42,912 bases of DNA from an uncultured Bacilli bacterium (GCA_944358355.1 CALVQY010000011.1:1-42912); one strand, 5' to 3'. Shown: positions 7,225-15,421, counted from the stretch's first letter. Numbers and translations: made by a program. Notes: generated by a model from the letters alone, not told the origin.

Positions 7225-7253
7225 AATATACTATATTTTGACATATATGTCAA
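7225..7253 (-). promoter_or_regulatory. Promoter of the type III module, with palindrome over the -35
   Basis: TTGACA (7248-7253), 17-bp spacer, TATATT (7225-7230). The -35 is half of a perfect 16-bp palindrome, TTGACATATATGTCAA (7238-7253). Such symmetry could be an operator, although type III modules are not usually controlled by a repressor. Nothing recognisable lies between 7254 and 7384. Confidence 0.7.
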
Positions 7254-7384
7254 TAAGTATACATTTATATTATATTCATAGATTTAGGAAAAATAACTAT
7301 TTTTATAAATAAAATGTAGTTAAAAGACTTAATATTATTTTCAAAATTATTTATACACTAATCAGATTAACATCTTAAAACATA

Positions 7385-8248
7385 TCATCTTTTTACAAGT
7401 CGCTTTATTGGAGCATTAGGGAAAAGTTCAACCAATTTATACTGCTCTGCAAGCTTATAAATATCATCACCTAAAAACTCATTTGGTATATACGTTTGAT
7501 ATAACTTCCACACTTTTTGTTGTATATCAACATCTTGGAGATTAATTATAGAAAATATTTCATCTAAAGTTACCATTTGCCCAGTATAGGGATTTATTCT
7601 ATTTACACTAGCTAGATTTATTCCAAATACATCTACAAAATATAAAAATATAGCACTTCTTATATCTATTTCTTTTGTAAATAAACCTGTCTCAAAATCA
7701 AAATATTTATTATTTAAAACTTCTTCAGGCGTTCCTAAAAAATCTGAATACCCCACTGCTGACATCTCTTTTATTTGTAAACCATCATAATCAATAAAAA
7801 CTACTTTTCCCTCATCAGTAATTCTAATATTTTCTGTTGTACATAAATCAGGAAATACTATCCCTAATTCATTTCCTTCTTTTATATTATTTTCAATTTG
7901 GGAATGTATCTTTGCATAACTCATTAAATCAAATATATTCAGATAATAATCAGTAAAATCAACCCCTGGAATATATGGCATAGTATAAGAATTAACAATT
8001 CCCTTACTTTCAAGTTGTCTTGTTGGAAGAGCAAAATTAATGTTTTTAGACAAGTTTGGCACTTCATTTAACCTTTCTTCCAAACTAAATCCTGTATCAG
8101 ATAACTTTTCTAATAATTTATCATCAAGAATTTTTAATAACTCACCATTAGAAAGTTGTATTATCATAGTATCCTTGCATCTTTTTAAAACTTTCCATCC
8201 CCTATTATCTTCCAAAAATTCATCTAAATTTAACCTAGGTATTTCCAT
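7385..8248 (-). CDS. Protein-kinase-fold protein of unknown target
   Basis: The 287-residue soluble protein has the C-lobe signature of the kinase/aminoglycoside-phosphotransferase superfamily. FPDLCTTENIRI (about 132-143) corresponds to the catalytic loop (Asp, then Asn six residues on), and VFIDYDGLQ to the metal-binding DFG-type strand. The HRD His is replaced by Phe. The N-lobe is atypical: a short strand block with KRCKDTMIIQLSNGELLKI could hold the Lys. I cannot name a substrate. AAGAAGGGATG precedes the ATG and a strong promoter lies at 8276-8304. The gene ends about 130 bp before the type III promoter, in an accessory-looking stretch. It might be an active small-molecule or protein kinase, or a pseudokinase. 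Confidence 0.55.
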   Translation of the reverse strand: MEIPRLNLDEFLEDNRGWKVLKRCKDTMIIQLSNGELLKILDDKLLEKLSDTGFSLEERLNEVPNLSKNINFALPTRQLESKGIVNSYTMPYIPGVDFTDYYLNIFDLMSYAKIHSQIENNIKEGNELGIVFPDLCTTENIRITDEGKVVFIDYDGLQIKEMSAVGYSDFLGTPEEVLNNKYFDFETGLFTKEIDIRSAIFLYFVDVFGINLASVNRINPYTGQMVTLDEIFSIINLQDVDIQQKVWKLYQTYIPNEFLGDDIYKLAEQYKLVELFPNAPIKRLVKR

Positions 8249-8275
8249 ATTAATTCATCCCTTCTTTGTGGTTAT

Positions 8276-8304
8276 ATATTATTCTTTTTTATTATAATTG
8301 TCAA
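8276..8304 (-). promoter_or_regulatory. Sigma-A promoter of the kinase-fold gene
   Basis: TTGACA (8299-8304), 17-bp spacer, TAATAT (8276-8281), about 21 bp between the predicted start point and the ATG. Confidence 0.75.
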
Positions 8305-8321
8305 TTCTTATTAAGAAAGTC

Positions 8322-8354
8322 AAAAAAAGGACTTGATATTATTTACCAAGTCCC
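8322..8354 (-). terminator. Terminator of the ppdK operon
   Basis: A perfect GGACTTG/CAAGTCC stem followed by seven T. The last codons and stop of the 144-residue gene lie inside the hairpin. Confidence 0.88.
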
Positions 8355-8773
8355 TTTGTTTCATTAAATAAACTTTCATCTATCGTTATATCTTTATTAT
8401 TGCCAGTTACTCTACTAATATAGTAATTATATTTATCATTATCTATTTCTTGATAACCATCAGTATATAATTTATTTAGTACTTTATCTTCTTTACCAAA
8501 CTGTTTATAAGTTAAATCTACTAAATAATATAAATTATTATCTGGTACTAAAACGAATCTATGCTTATAGTCAAATCCTAAATCATCAGTATCTACTATA
8601 TAAGCAAGACATGACATATCTTTTAAATTCTCATATAAATACCAGTTATATACTAAACACATTCTCTCATAATCTAATCCTTCTAAGTCACTTTTAGTAT
8701 TTTCTATTGCTTTTCTAATAATAGATTCTTTATCTATATTAGCAATATTAAGCATTCTATCATATAAAGACAT
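8339..8773 (-). CDS. Papain/transglutaminase-like protein coupled to ppdK
   Basis: The family is not recognised by name. The 144-residue protein shows a Cys-His-Asp order typical of the papain-like/transglutaminase fold. ERMCLVYNWYLYENL (a Cys heading a helix) is followed by KHRFVLV (a His on a strand), then YYLVDLTYKQFG, very like the DPTY.QF block of secreted and effector cysteine peptidases. No signal peptide is visible. The start codon lies 2 bp after the stop of ppdK, so the two genes are co-transcribed and translationally coupled, and a terminator ends the pair. A link to PPDK control (for example modification) would be speculative, since the known PPDK regulatory proteins are a different, larger family. 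Confidence 0.55.
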   Translation of the reverse strand: MSLYDRMLNIANIDKESIIRKAIENTKSDLEGLDYERMCLVYNWYLYENLKDMSCLAYIVDTDDLGFDYKHRFVLVPDNNLYYLVDLTYKQFGKEDKVLNKLYTDGYQEIDNDKYNYYISRVTGNNKDITIDESLFNETKGLGK

Positions 8774-8775
8774 AA

Positions 8776-11394
8776 TTAATTCTCTAATTTAGCCTGAGCA
8801 GCAGCAAGTCTTGCCACAGGTACTCTAAATGGACTACAAGAAACATAGTTAAGTCCAACTTTTTGACAGAAAGCTATACTCTTAGGATCTCCTCCATGTT
8901 CTCCACAAATTCCAAGTTTTATATCACTTCTTGTATTTCTACCAAGTTCAGCAGCCATTTTTACTAATTTACCAACACCCTCTTGGTCTAAACTTGCGAA
9001 AGGATCATTTACAAATATTTTCTTCTCATAGTAATCACTCAAGAACTTAGAAGCATCATCTCTTGAGAATCCATAAGTCATTTGTGTTAAGTCATTAGTA
9101 CCAAAGCTGAAGAACTCTGCTTCTTCTGCTATTTTATCTGCTAAAAGAGTAGCTCTTGGTATTTCTATCATAGTACCTACTTTATATTTTAAGTCACTAT
9201 TATTATCTTTAATAATAGCATCAGCTGTTTCAACTACTATATTCTTAACATATTTTAATTCATTAACATCACCTACTAAAGGTATCATAATTTCAGGTGT
9301 TACTTTAATACCCTCTTTTTCTACTTCTAAAGCGGCCGTTATAACAGCTTTTGTTTGCATAACAGCAATCTCTGGGTAAGTAACAGCAAGCCTACAACCA
9401 CGATGACCCATCATTGGATTAAATTCTTTTAGTGACTCTACTTTATTCTTTAAAGAAACAAAATCCATATCTAAGTCTTTAGCAAGAGCTTTAATCTCAT
9501 CATCAGTATGAGGTAAAAATTCATGTAGTGGTGGATCTAGGAATCTAATAGTAACTTCATAACCATCCATTACCTTAAATAATTCTTTAAAGTCATCTTT
9601 TTGATAAGGTAAAATCTTATCTAGTGCATCTTCACGTTTTTCTAATGTTGGAGCGACTATCATCTTTCTAAAGTTAAAGATTCTCTCACTATCAAAGAAC
9701 ATATGCTCTGTACGACATAAACCAATACCTTTAGCCCCGAAATCTCTTGCAACTTTAGCATCCCTAGGATTATCAGCATTAGTTCTAACTTCTAAATCCG
9801 CAACATCATCTGCCCAGTTCATGAATATCTCAAAGTTACCACTAATGGAAGCTGGAACTGTCTTTATCTCTTCTCCATAAACATTACCAGTTGAACCATC
9901 TAGACTTAGATAATCTCCTTCTTTAAAGACTTTACCATCTTTAGTAGTAAGTGTCTTCTTATTAACATCTACTACTACATCAGAACAACCTGATACACAA
10001 CAAGTACCCATACCACGAGCGACAACAGCAGCATGTGATGTCATTCCTCCTCTAACAGTTAAGATACCTTTAGCAATATTCATTCCTTCAATATCTTCTG
10101 GAGATGTCTCTTCACGAGCCAAAATAATATCTTCTACTCCCTCTTCATGAGCCTTCATAACATCTTCTGCACTAAAATATAAGTGTCCAGTAGCAGCCCC
10201 AGGAGATGCCGCTAAACCTTTACCAATAATTTCTGCTTTAGATAAAGCTTCTTTATCAAATGCTGGATGTAATAGTTGTTCTAACTGTTTAGGCTCTACT
10301 CTTAAAAGAGCTTCTTCCTTACTTATCTTACCTTCATTAACAAGTTCTACGGCAATTCTAAGAGCCGCTTCTGCCGTTCTTTTACCATTTCTAGTTTGAA
10401 GCATAAATAACTTACCATTTTCAATAGTAAATTCCATATCTTGCATATCTTTATAATGATCTTCTAGAGTTTTACATATCTTAACAAACTCCTCGAAACA
10501 TTCTGGCATAACTTCTTTTAAAGTATCAATAGACTGTGGAGTTCTAATACCTGCAACTACATCCTCTCCTTGTGCATTAATTAAGTATTCTCCATATAAA
10601 GCTTTCTCTCCAGTAGCAGGATTTCTAGTAAATGCAACACCAGTACCACTAGTATTACCCATATTACCATAAACCATCTCTTGAACATTAACAGCAGTAC
10701 CCCAATCACCTGGAATATCATTAAGACGTCTATAAGTAATCGCTCTATCATTATTCCAACTTCTAAATACAGCTTTAACCGCTTCTATTAGTTGTACCTT
10801 AGCATCTTGTGGAAACTCAACACCAGCATGTTTTCTATATTCCTCTTTATATCTATCTACAACTTCAACTAAGTCATCTTGAGTTAAATCAGTATCAAGC
10901 TCTACTTTCTTTTCTTTTTTAATATCTTCAAATAAGTATTCAAAAGAACTCTTTGGAAAGCCCATAACTACATCTGCAAACATTTGAATAAAACGACGAT
11001 AACAGTCATAAGCAAATCTTTTATTATCAGTAAGTCTTGCAAGTGTCTCTACTACTTCATCATTCATACCAAGATTAAGTATCGTATCCATCATTCCTGG
11101 CATAGAACTTCTTGCCCCACTTCTAACTGATACTAATAATGGATTTTTATTATCCCCCATTTTCTTACCAGTTAATTTTTCAAGATTAGCTAACTCTTTA
11201 AAGATTTCTTCTTTAATATCCTCACTAATCTCTTCATTATCATCATAGTATTTTAAGCAAGCTTCAGTTGTTACAGTAAATCCCCTAGGTACAGGTAATC
11301 CAATCTTTGTCATCTCTGCAAGATTAGCACCCTTTCCTCCTAACAACTCCCTCATATCCTTATTGCCTTCACTAAAGGCATAAACATATTTCAT
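8776..11394 (-). CDS. ppdK: Pyruvate, phosphate dikinase
   Basis: PPDK interconverts pyruvate, ATP and phosphate with PEP, AMP and pyrophosphate, and in anaerobic Bacillota often works glycolytically. The 872-residue protein has the standard length and order. The N-terminal ATP-grasp part starts GGKGANLAEMTKIGLPVPRG and includes SVRSGARSSMPGMMDTILNLG. The central domain carries GGMTSHAAVVARGMG with the phosphorylated His. The C-terminal PEP/pyruvate barrel has CRTEHMFF, MMGHRGCRL, FGTNDLTQMTYG and the GICGEHGGDP loop with the catalytic Cys. It is transcribed divergently from pyrH and followed directly by the 144-residue papain-like gene. All key residues are present. Confidence 0.97.
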   Translation of the reverse strand: MKYVYAFSEGNKDMRELLGGKGANLAEMTKIGLPVPRGFTVTTEACLKYYDDNEEISEDIKEEIFKELANLEKLTGKKMGDNKNPLLVSVRSGARSSMPGMMDTILNLGMNDEVVETLARLTDNKRFAYDCYRRFIQMFADVVMGFPKSSFEYLFEDIKKEKKVELDTDLTQDDLVEVVDRYKEEYRKHAGVEFPQDAKVQLIEAVKAVFRSWNNDRAITYRRLNDIPGDWGTAVNVQEMVYGNMGNTSGTGVAFTRNPATGEKALYGEYLINAQGEDVVAGIRTPQSIDTLKEVMPECFEEFVKICKTLEDHYKDMQDMEFTIENGKLFMLQTRNGKRTAEAALRIAVELVNEGKISKEEALLRVEPKQLEQLLHPAFDKEALSKAEIIGKGLAASPGAATGHLYFSAEDVMKAHEEGVEDIILAREETSPEDIEGMNIAKGILTVRGGMTSHAAVVARGMGTCCVSGCSDVVVDVNKKTLTTKDGKVFKEGDYLSLDGSTGNVYGEEIKTVPASISGNFEIFMNWADDVADLEVRTNADNPRDAKVARDFGAKGIGLCRTEHMFFDSERIFNFRKMIVAPTLEKREDALDKILPYQKDDFKELFKVMDGYEVTIRFLDPPLHEFLPHTDDEIKALAKDLDMDFVSLKNKVESLKEFNPMMGHRGCRLAVTYPEIAVMQTKAVITAALEVEKEGIKVTPEIMIPLVGDVNELKYVKNIVVETADAIIKDNNSDLKYKVGTMIEIPRATLLADKIAEEAEFFSFGTNDLTQMTYGFSRDDASKFLSDYYEKKIFVNDPFASLDQEGVGKLVKMAAELGRNTRSDIKLGICGEHGGDPKSIAFCQKVGLNYVSCSPFRVPVARLAAAQAKLEN

Positions 11395-11456
11395 TAAATC
11401 ACTATCCTTTCGCTATAAAACAAGTATAACAGAGTTAAAATATTTTTTAAAGATAT

Positions 11457-11485
11457 TTGTAACTAAAAATCCGACATGTTATACT
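11457..11485 (+). promoter_or_regulatory. Promoter of pyrH
   Basis: TTGTAA (11457-11462), 17-bp spacer, TATACT (11480-11485), 20 bp before the ATG. The opposite strand also has TATACT facing ppdK, but with only a weak -35. Confidence 0.6.
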
Positions 11486-11505
11486 AATATTAAGGAAGTG
11501 AAAGA

Positions 11506-12204
11506 ATGAAAAAGAAAAGAATTTTATTAAAGCTATCTGGAGAGGCATTAAGTGGTTCTAAAGATAGTGGTATTGACTTTGAAAGAGTAATAGAAATTGC
11601 TAAAGAAGTAAAAGATTGCCTTGATATGGGATTTTCTATCGCTATAGTTGTAGGAGGAGGAAACTTCTGGCGAGGTAAAGCCAATGACTTTATGGAGCGA
11701 CAAACATCTGATTATATTGGTATGCTCGCAACTACCATGAATGCTCTAGCTTTACAAGATGCTTTTAGACAAATAGATGTTCCAGTTAGAGTTGAGACTG
11801 CAATCGAAATGCGAAAAGTTGCTGAATTCTACTTACGTGAAAAGTGTGAAAAACATTTAGAAAAAGGAAGAGTTGTAATCTTTGGTTGTGGTACAGGTAA
11901 TCCTTTCTTTTCAACTGATACTGCAGCCGCTTTAAGAGCAGCAGAGATTAATGCCGATATCTTAGTAAAAGCAACTAATGTAGATGGTATTTATGATAAA
12001 GATCCTAAAAAGTACAAAGATGCTAAATTAATTAAGGAAACAACATATAATGAAGTATTAAATAAAAAGTTAAAAGTAATGGACTTAACCGCTATTACTC
12101 TATGTATGGAAGAATCTATTCCTATTATTGTCTTTAATATAAATAAACCTGGTATGTTAAAACAAGCTCTTATTACTGATGATATAGGCTCTATTGTAAA
12201 GTAG
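11506..12204 (+). CDS. pyrH: UMP kinase
   Basis: PyrH phosphorylates UMP to UDP and belongs to the amino-acid-kinase fold. The 232-residue protein shows KLSGEAL at the start, VVGGGNFWRG (substrate loop), a GTGNPFFSTDTAAALRA block and KATNVDGIYDKDPKK near the ATP site. It ends in the usual VMDLTAITLC helix. AAGGAAGTGAAAGA precedes the ATG. In many Bacillota pyrH sits in tsf-pyrH-frr; here it stands alone with its own promoter and terminator. Confidence 0.96.
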   Translation: MKKKRILLKLSGEALSGSKDSGIDFERVIEIAKEVKDCLDMGFSIAIVVGGGNFWRGKANDFMERQTSDYIGMLATTMNALALQDAFRQIDVPVRVETAIEMRKVAEFYLREKCEKHLEKGRVVIFGCGTGNPFFSTDTAAALRAAEINADILVKATNVDGIYDKDPKKYKDAKLIKETTYNEVLNKKLKVMDLTAITLCMEESIPIIVFNINKPGMLKQALITDDIGSIVK

Positions 12205-12289
12205 ATAAAATATAATTATTGTAACTCATAGACCTAATTAAGAGATATCTGTAATAAAAATTATTATTAAAAAATGATTTTAGAAGATT

Positions 12290-12316
12290 AAAAGCCCACA
12301 CAAAGTGAGCTTTTTT
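12290..12316 (+). terminator. Terminator after pyrH
   Basis: AAGC-CAC and GTG-GCTT pair around ACAAA with one internal mismatch, followed by six T. Confidence 0.75.
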
Positions 12317-12320
12317 CTAA

Positions 12321-12393
12321 CATGGTAAGACTCGAGAGTCCCCACATGTATTCTTTCAGATTTAAATCTTACTCAAACTTACTAATAAGTAAG
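12321..12393. other. Extended 28-bp palindrome and second small inverted repeat
   Basis: CATG-4-GACTC-GA-GAGTC-4-CATG (12321-12348) is symmetric over 28 bp, and CTTACT/AGTAAG (12378-12393) forms a short hairpin. They lie in the 266-bp gap between the convergent genes pyrH and the AbiEii-like gene. No coding frame is visible. They could be terminator or protein-binding structures. The rest of the gap shows nothing. Confidence 0.4.
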
Positions 12394-12470
12394 CGTCAGT
12401 ACAAGAAGATAATTTACACTCTCACGTTATTTATAATAGATATATATCATAATTCACAAAGAAAGTAAAT

Positions 12471-13352
12471 CTATATCTTATAAACTTTATTCTTACCTTG
12501 TCTTATTCTTTGATATTGTTCATTTAAAGTACTTTTTGTATAATACACAGCTCCTTTTAAATCAACATCATCATCTAAAAACTCATAATTTTTCTTATTA
12601 CTTTCCCATACACCTTCATGCTTTTCTATAAAGTCATTATTAAGATAATCAGTATTTAAAGCATTTATATCAGACACAAGTCCATAATCATTTATCATTT
12701 TCTCAAAATAATAAGAAAATTTATCTAAATCATAAGAGCCACCATGTAAATGATAAACATCATAGAAATCTTTCGCTCTTGTATTTAAAACTCCCTCTTT
12801 TAAGTTTTTAGCAACTGCTATTATATATAGTTTTTCAGCCAAAGTCTCTTCCATAGAAGGAACTACTACTTCATATTCTTCATCTTTAGAAAATATTTTA
12901 GGCACAATTTTAACTTGTTTCTCGTAAATACAAGGATGATTTTCTCGGTAATCTATACCAATAGGGTGATTAATCTTCTCATACTTAGCAGAAATTGGTA
13001 TTTTTATTATACCTGAATTTGTTCTTTTAGGAACACCTCTTAAGATATAATCAAAATCATTATCACTTGCTTTATCACACATTGCATTATCTAAAAGTAT
13101 TAAAGGGTCATGATGATTTATTGTACTAGTCAAATCTATATCTGTAATAGGTCTAACAACTTTCTCTAAATGAACAAACTGAGCAAAACTTCCTTTTACA
13201 ATAATATCTTTACTATGATCAATTTTACTTAAACGATAAAGTAAATCTCTAGAAAAGAAAGTAGTATAAATATTACCAATACTAATATTAAGTCTTTTTG
13301 ATTCTTTATTTAAATATGCTTTCAAACTAGCAGAATTATTAAAGCTATTCAT
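12471..13352 (-). CDS. AbiEii-like nucleotidyltransferase (orphan toxin-type)
   Basis: AbiEii/MenT-type proteins are DNA polymerase-beta-fold nucleotidyltransferases that act as toxins in type IV toxin-antitoxin and phage-abortive systems. The 293-residue protein shows IIVKGSFAQF (a variant of the usual KGG motif), RPITDIDLTS (the two catalytic Asp), MEETLAEKLYIIA and RAKDFYDVYHL, the blocks that define the family. The usual partner AbiEi (winged-helix antitoxin) is not adjacent on either side. The gene has a good promoter (13381-13409) and AAGGGGATGG before the ATG. It may be a solitary member with a housekeeping role, or its antitoxin lies elsewhere. Confidence 0.82.
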   Translation of the reverse strand: MNSFNNSASLKAYLNKESKRLNISIGNIYTTFFSRDLLYRLSKIDHSKDIIVKGSFAQFVHLEKVVRPITDIDLTSTINHHDPLILLDNAMCDKASDNDFDYILRGVPKRTNSGIIKIPISAKYEKINHPIGIDYRENHPCIYEKQVKIVPKIFSKDEEYEVVVPSMEETLAEKLYIIAVAKNLKEGVLNTRAKDFYDVYHLHGGSYDLDKFSYYFEKMINDYGLVSDINALNTDYLNNDFIEKHEGVWESNKKNYEFLDDDVDLKGAVYYTKSTLNEQYQRIRQGKNKVYKI

Positions 13353-13380
13353 TTTAACCCATCCCCTTTAAATTGGCATA

Positions 13381-13409
13381 ATTATAACATAAATCCCATC
13401 AAAAGTCAA
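13381..13409 (-). promoter_or_regulatory. Sigma-A promoter of the AbiEii-like gene
   Basis: TTGACT (13404-13409), 17-bp spacer, TATAAT (13381-13386). It lies back to back with the promoter at 13419-13447. Confidence 0.75.
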
Positions 13410-13418
13410 AAATATTTA

Positions 13419-13447
13419 TTGCCTTTCTTCAACTTTTCTATTATAAT
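13419..13447 (+). promoter_or_regulatory. Sigma-A promoter of the membrane protein/transferase pair
   Basis: TTGCCT (13419-13424), 17-bp spacer, TATAAT (13442-13447). The start point near 13454 excludes the ATG at 13453 as a start codon and supports 13477. Confidence 0.75.
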
Positions 13448-13476
13448 AAAGCATGTTACAAGAAAGAAGTGGTAGT

Positions 13477-13890
13477 ATGTTTTTTATTTGTATGTTAATG
13501 CCTGCTAGTATTTCTATTATAACTGAGAAAAAAATAGAAAAAAAAGAAAAAAGTACTAGTGAATTAATATTAAAATATTTATTTTATACTTTCTTAATTA
13601 CAACTATTATGAATAGTATATTGTCTATTTTTAGTAGTGATAAGATGATTACCTATGCAAATTCTACTTTTACTTATGAATTTTGTCTAATGTATATGTG
13701 GCTAAGTATGATTATAGCCTTTATTTTACCTTATGTTTTAAAAGTAATAAGTGCAAATATTAGTATTGATTTAGAAATAAAGAAAAAGAGAAATGGAAAA
13801 GTTGAAAAAAAAGAAAGTACTGAAAAAACTGAAAAACCTAAGAAAAGCAGTACCAAAAAGAAAACTAAAAAAAGCGATAGAAATAATTAG
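13477..13890 (+). CDS. Small membrane protein with Lys-rich tail, paired with an MdoB-like transferase
   Basis: The 137-residue protein has hydrophobic segments at about residues 1-13, 32-53 and 69-92, so about three membrane passes. A strongly basic cytoplasmic tail of about 45 residues is made mostly of Lys, Glu, Ser and Thr. I do not recognise a family. AGAAAGAAGTGG precedes the ATG at 13477; an earlier ATG at 13453 coincides with the transcription start and is rejected. The last 98 bp overlap the next gene in another frame, so the pair is translationally coupled. This suggests a partner or chaperone of the transferase. Confidence 0.6.
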   Translation: MFFICMLMPASISIITEKKIEKKEKSTSELILKYLFYTFLITTIMNSILSIFSSDKMITYANSTFTYEFCLMYMWLSMIIAFILPYVLKVISANISIDLEIKKKRNGKVEKKESTEKTEKPKKSSTKKKTKKSDRNN

Positions 13891-15397
13891 ATTTATATTA
13901 TTTTATCTCTTAATTTTTTTAGCACTTATTATTATATTTAGTACTAATTGGGCCAAAGAAAATTATCAATTTAATGATTTTGATCAAATACTATTTACTT
14001 TAAATAATTCCGTAACTTCTGCTAGTAACGAAATAATAATATCTTTTATAAAATCAAATATTTTAATACCTTTACTACTTACTCTAGTTATTATAGGCCT
14101 TTTTAGATTCATTAAATATTTATTTAGGAATTATACAGTATTTATAAAAATAAAAGTAAGAAGTAAATTATTTAAAATTAATTTCTATACTATAGTTAAA
14201 ATTTTCTTTATAATAAGCATACTAAGTTATTCTATTTATTATATTATGGATAATTTATATATCTTTAACTATATTGAAAACAGTTCTAAAAATTCTAATT
14301 TCTTTGAAGCTAATTATGTTAATCCTAAAGAAGTAGAATTAGAATTTCCTAAAAAGAAAAGAAATTTAATTTACATATTTTCTGAATCAATGGAATCTAC
14401 TTATGCTAATAAGAAAAATGGTGGTGCCTATAACTACAATTATATAAAAGAGTTAACAAGCCTAGCGAAAGATAATAACAGTATCAATTTCTCAGCCAAT
14501 AATTTAATTGGTGGTGCTCATATGGCCTATGATACTTCTTGGACTATCGCCGCTACTATTGCTCAAACATCAGGTGTTCCATTAAAAAGTGCTTTTGGAC
14601 AAAATGATATAAAAAGTTATGAAAACGGTTTAGTAAATGGTGCTTACTCCATAGGTGAAATTCTTGAAAAAGAAGGATATAAGAATTATATTATGGTAGG
14701 ATCTAACTTAACATTTGGTGGTAGAAGAGTTTACTATCAAAATCATGGTAATTATAAAGTTTATGATTATTATACTGCTAAAGAAGATGAAGTTATTGAT
14801 GAAGATTATTATGTTAATTGGGGGCTTGAAGATGCTGTTTTATTTGATTATGCTAAACAAGAATTAACTAAAATAGCTGAAAATGATGAACCATTTAACT
14901 TTACTATGTTAACTGTTGATACACATGCTAATGACGGATATGTTAGTGATTTTTGCAAAAACGTAACTGATGATAAATATCTAAATGCTGTAGCATGCTC
15001 AAGTGAACAACTTGGTGAATTTATAAGTTGGATAAAAAAGCAAGATTTTTATGAAAATACAACAATAGTATTAGTAGGAGATCATCTAAGTATGAACACT
15101 TATTCTTTTGATAATATTGATCCTAATTATGATAGAAGAGTCTATAATATCTTTATAAACTCTGCTATTGATACAAATTGTAATAAGAATAGAGAATTCA
15201 ATAGCTTTGATTATTACCCTACAACTCTAGCTTCTCTAGGCGTTAAAATAAATGGTGAAAGATTAGGTCTTGGTACTAACTTATTCAGTTGTAAAGAATC
15301 TTTATCAGAAATATATGGAAATGATTTCATTGATGAAGAATTAAAAGGATCATCAGAGTTTTATGATGAATGCATCAATAACAATAACTGCAATTAA
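13793..15397 (+). CDS. MdoB/LtaS-like phosphoglycerol transferase
   Basis: The 534-residue membrane protein has a basic start, hydrophobic helices at about 32-50, 85-106 and 131-152, and an extracellular sulfatase/alkaline-phosphatase-fold domain from about residue 190. Visible motifs are YIFSESMEST (metal-binding Glu), AYDTSWTIAATIAQTSGVPL (region of the Thr nucleophile), MLTVDTHANDGY (metal His) and LVGDHLSMN (metal Asp-His). The SWTIAA...GVPL block is closer to phosphoglycerol transferases of the MdoB type than to classical LtaS. It probably moves glycerol-phosphate onto a glycolipid or glycan. The start inside the previous gene has only a weak purine-rich site, which fits coupling. A perfect terminator follows. 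Confidence 0.82.
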   Translation: MEKLKKKKVLKKLKNLRKAVPKRKLKKAIEIIRFILFYLLIFLALIIIFSTNWAKENYQFNDFDQILFTLNNSVTSASNEIIISFIKSNILIPLLLTLVIIGLFRFIKYLFRNYTVFIKIKVRSKLFKINFYTIVKIFFIISILSYSIYYIMDNLYIFNYIENSSKNSNFFEANYVNPKEVELEFPKKKRNLIYIFSESMESTYANKKNGGAYNYNYIKELTSLAKDNNSINFSANNLIGGAHMAYDTSWTIAATIAQTSGVPLKSAFGQNDIKSYENGLVNGAYSIGEILEKEGYKNYIMVGSNLTFGGRRVYYQNHGNYKVYDYYTAKEDEVIDEDYYVNWGLEDAVLFDYAKQELTKIAENDEPFNFTMLTVDTHANDGYVSDFCKNVTDDKYLNAVACSSEQLGEFISWIKKQDFYENTTIVLVGDHLSMNTYSFDNIDPNYDRRVYNIFINSAIDTNCNKNREFNSFDYYPTTLASLGVKINGERLGLGTNLFSCKESLSEIYGNDFIDEELKGSSEFYDECINNNNCN

Positions 15398-15421
15398 AAA
15401 TAGGCATCGCGCCTATTTTTA
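15397..15421. terminator. Bidirectional terminator between the transferase and htpG
   Basis: A 9-bp perfect stem AAAATAGGC/GCCTATTTT with loop ATCGC, flanked by A and T runs. It serves both convergent genes. Confidence 0.9.

Noticed and set aside
13453-13476. ATG at 13453 as start of the small membrane protein
   Set aside because: It coincides with the predicted transcription start; the ATG at 13477 has the ribosome-binding site.
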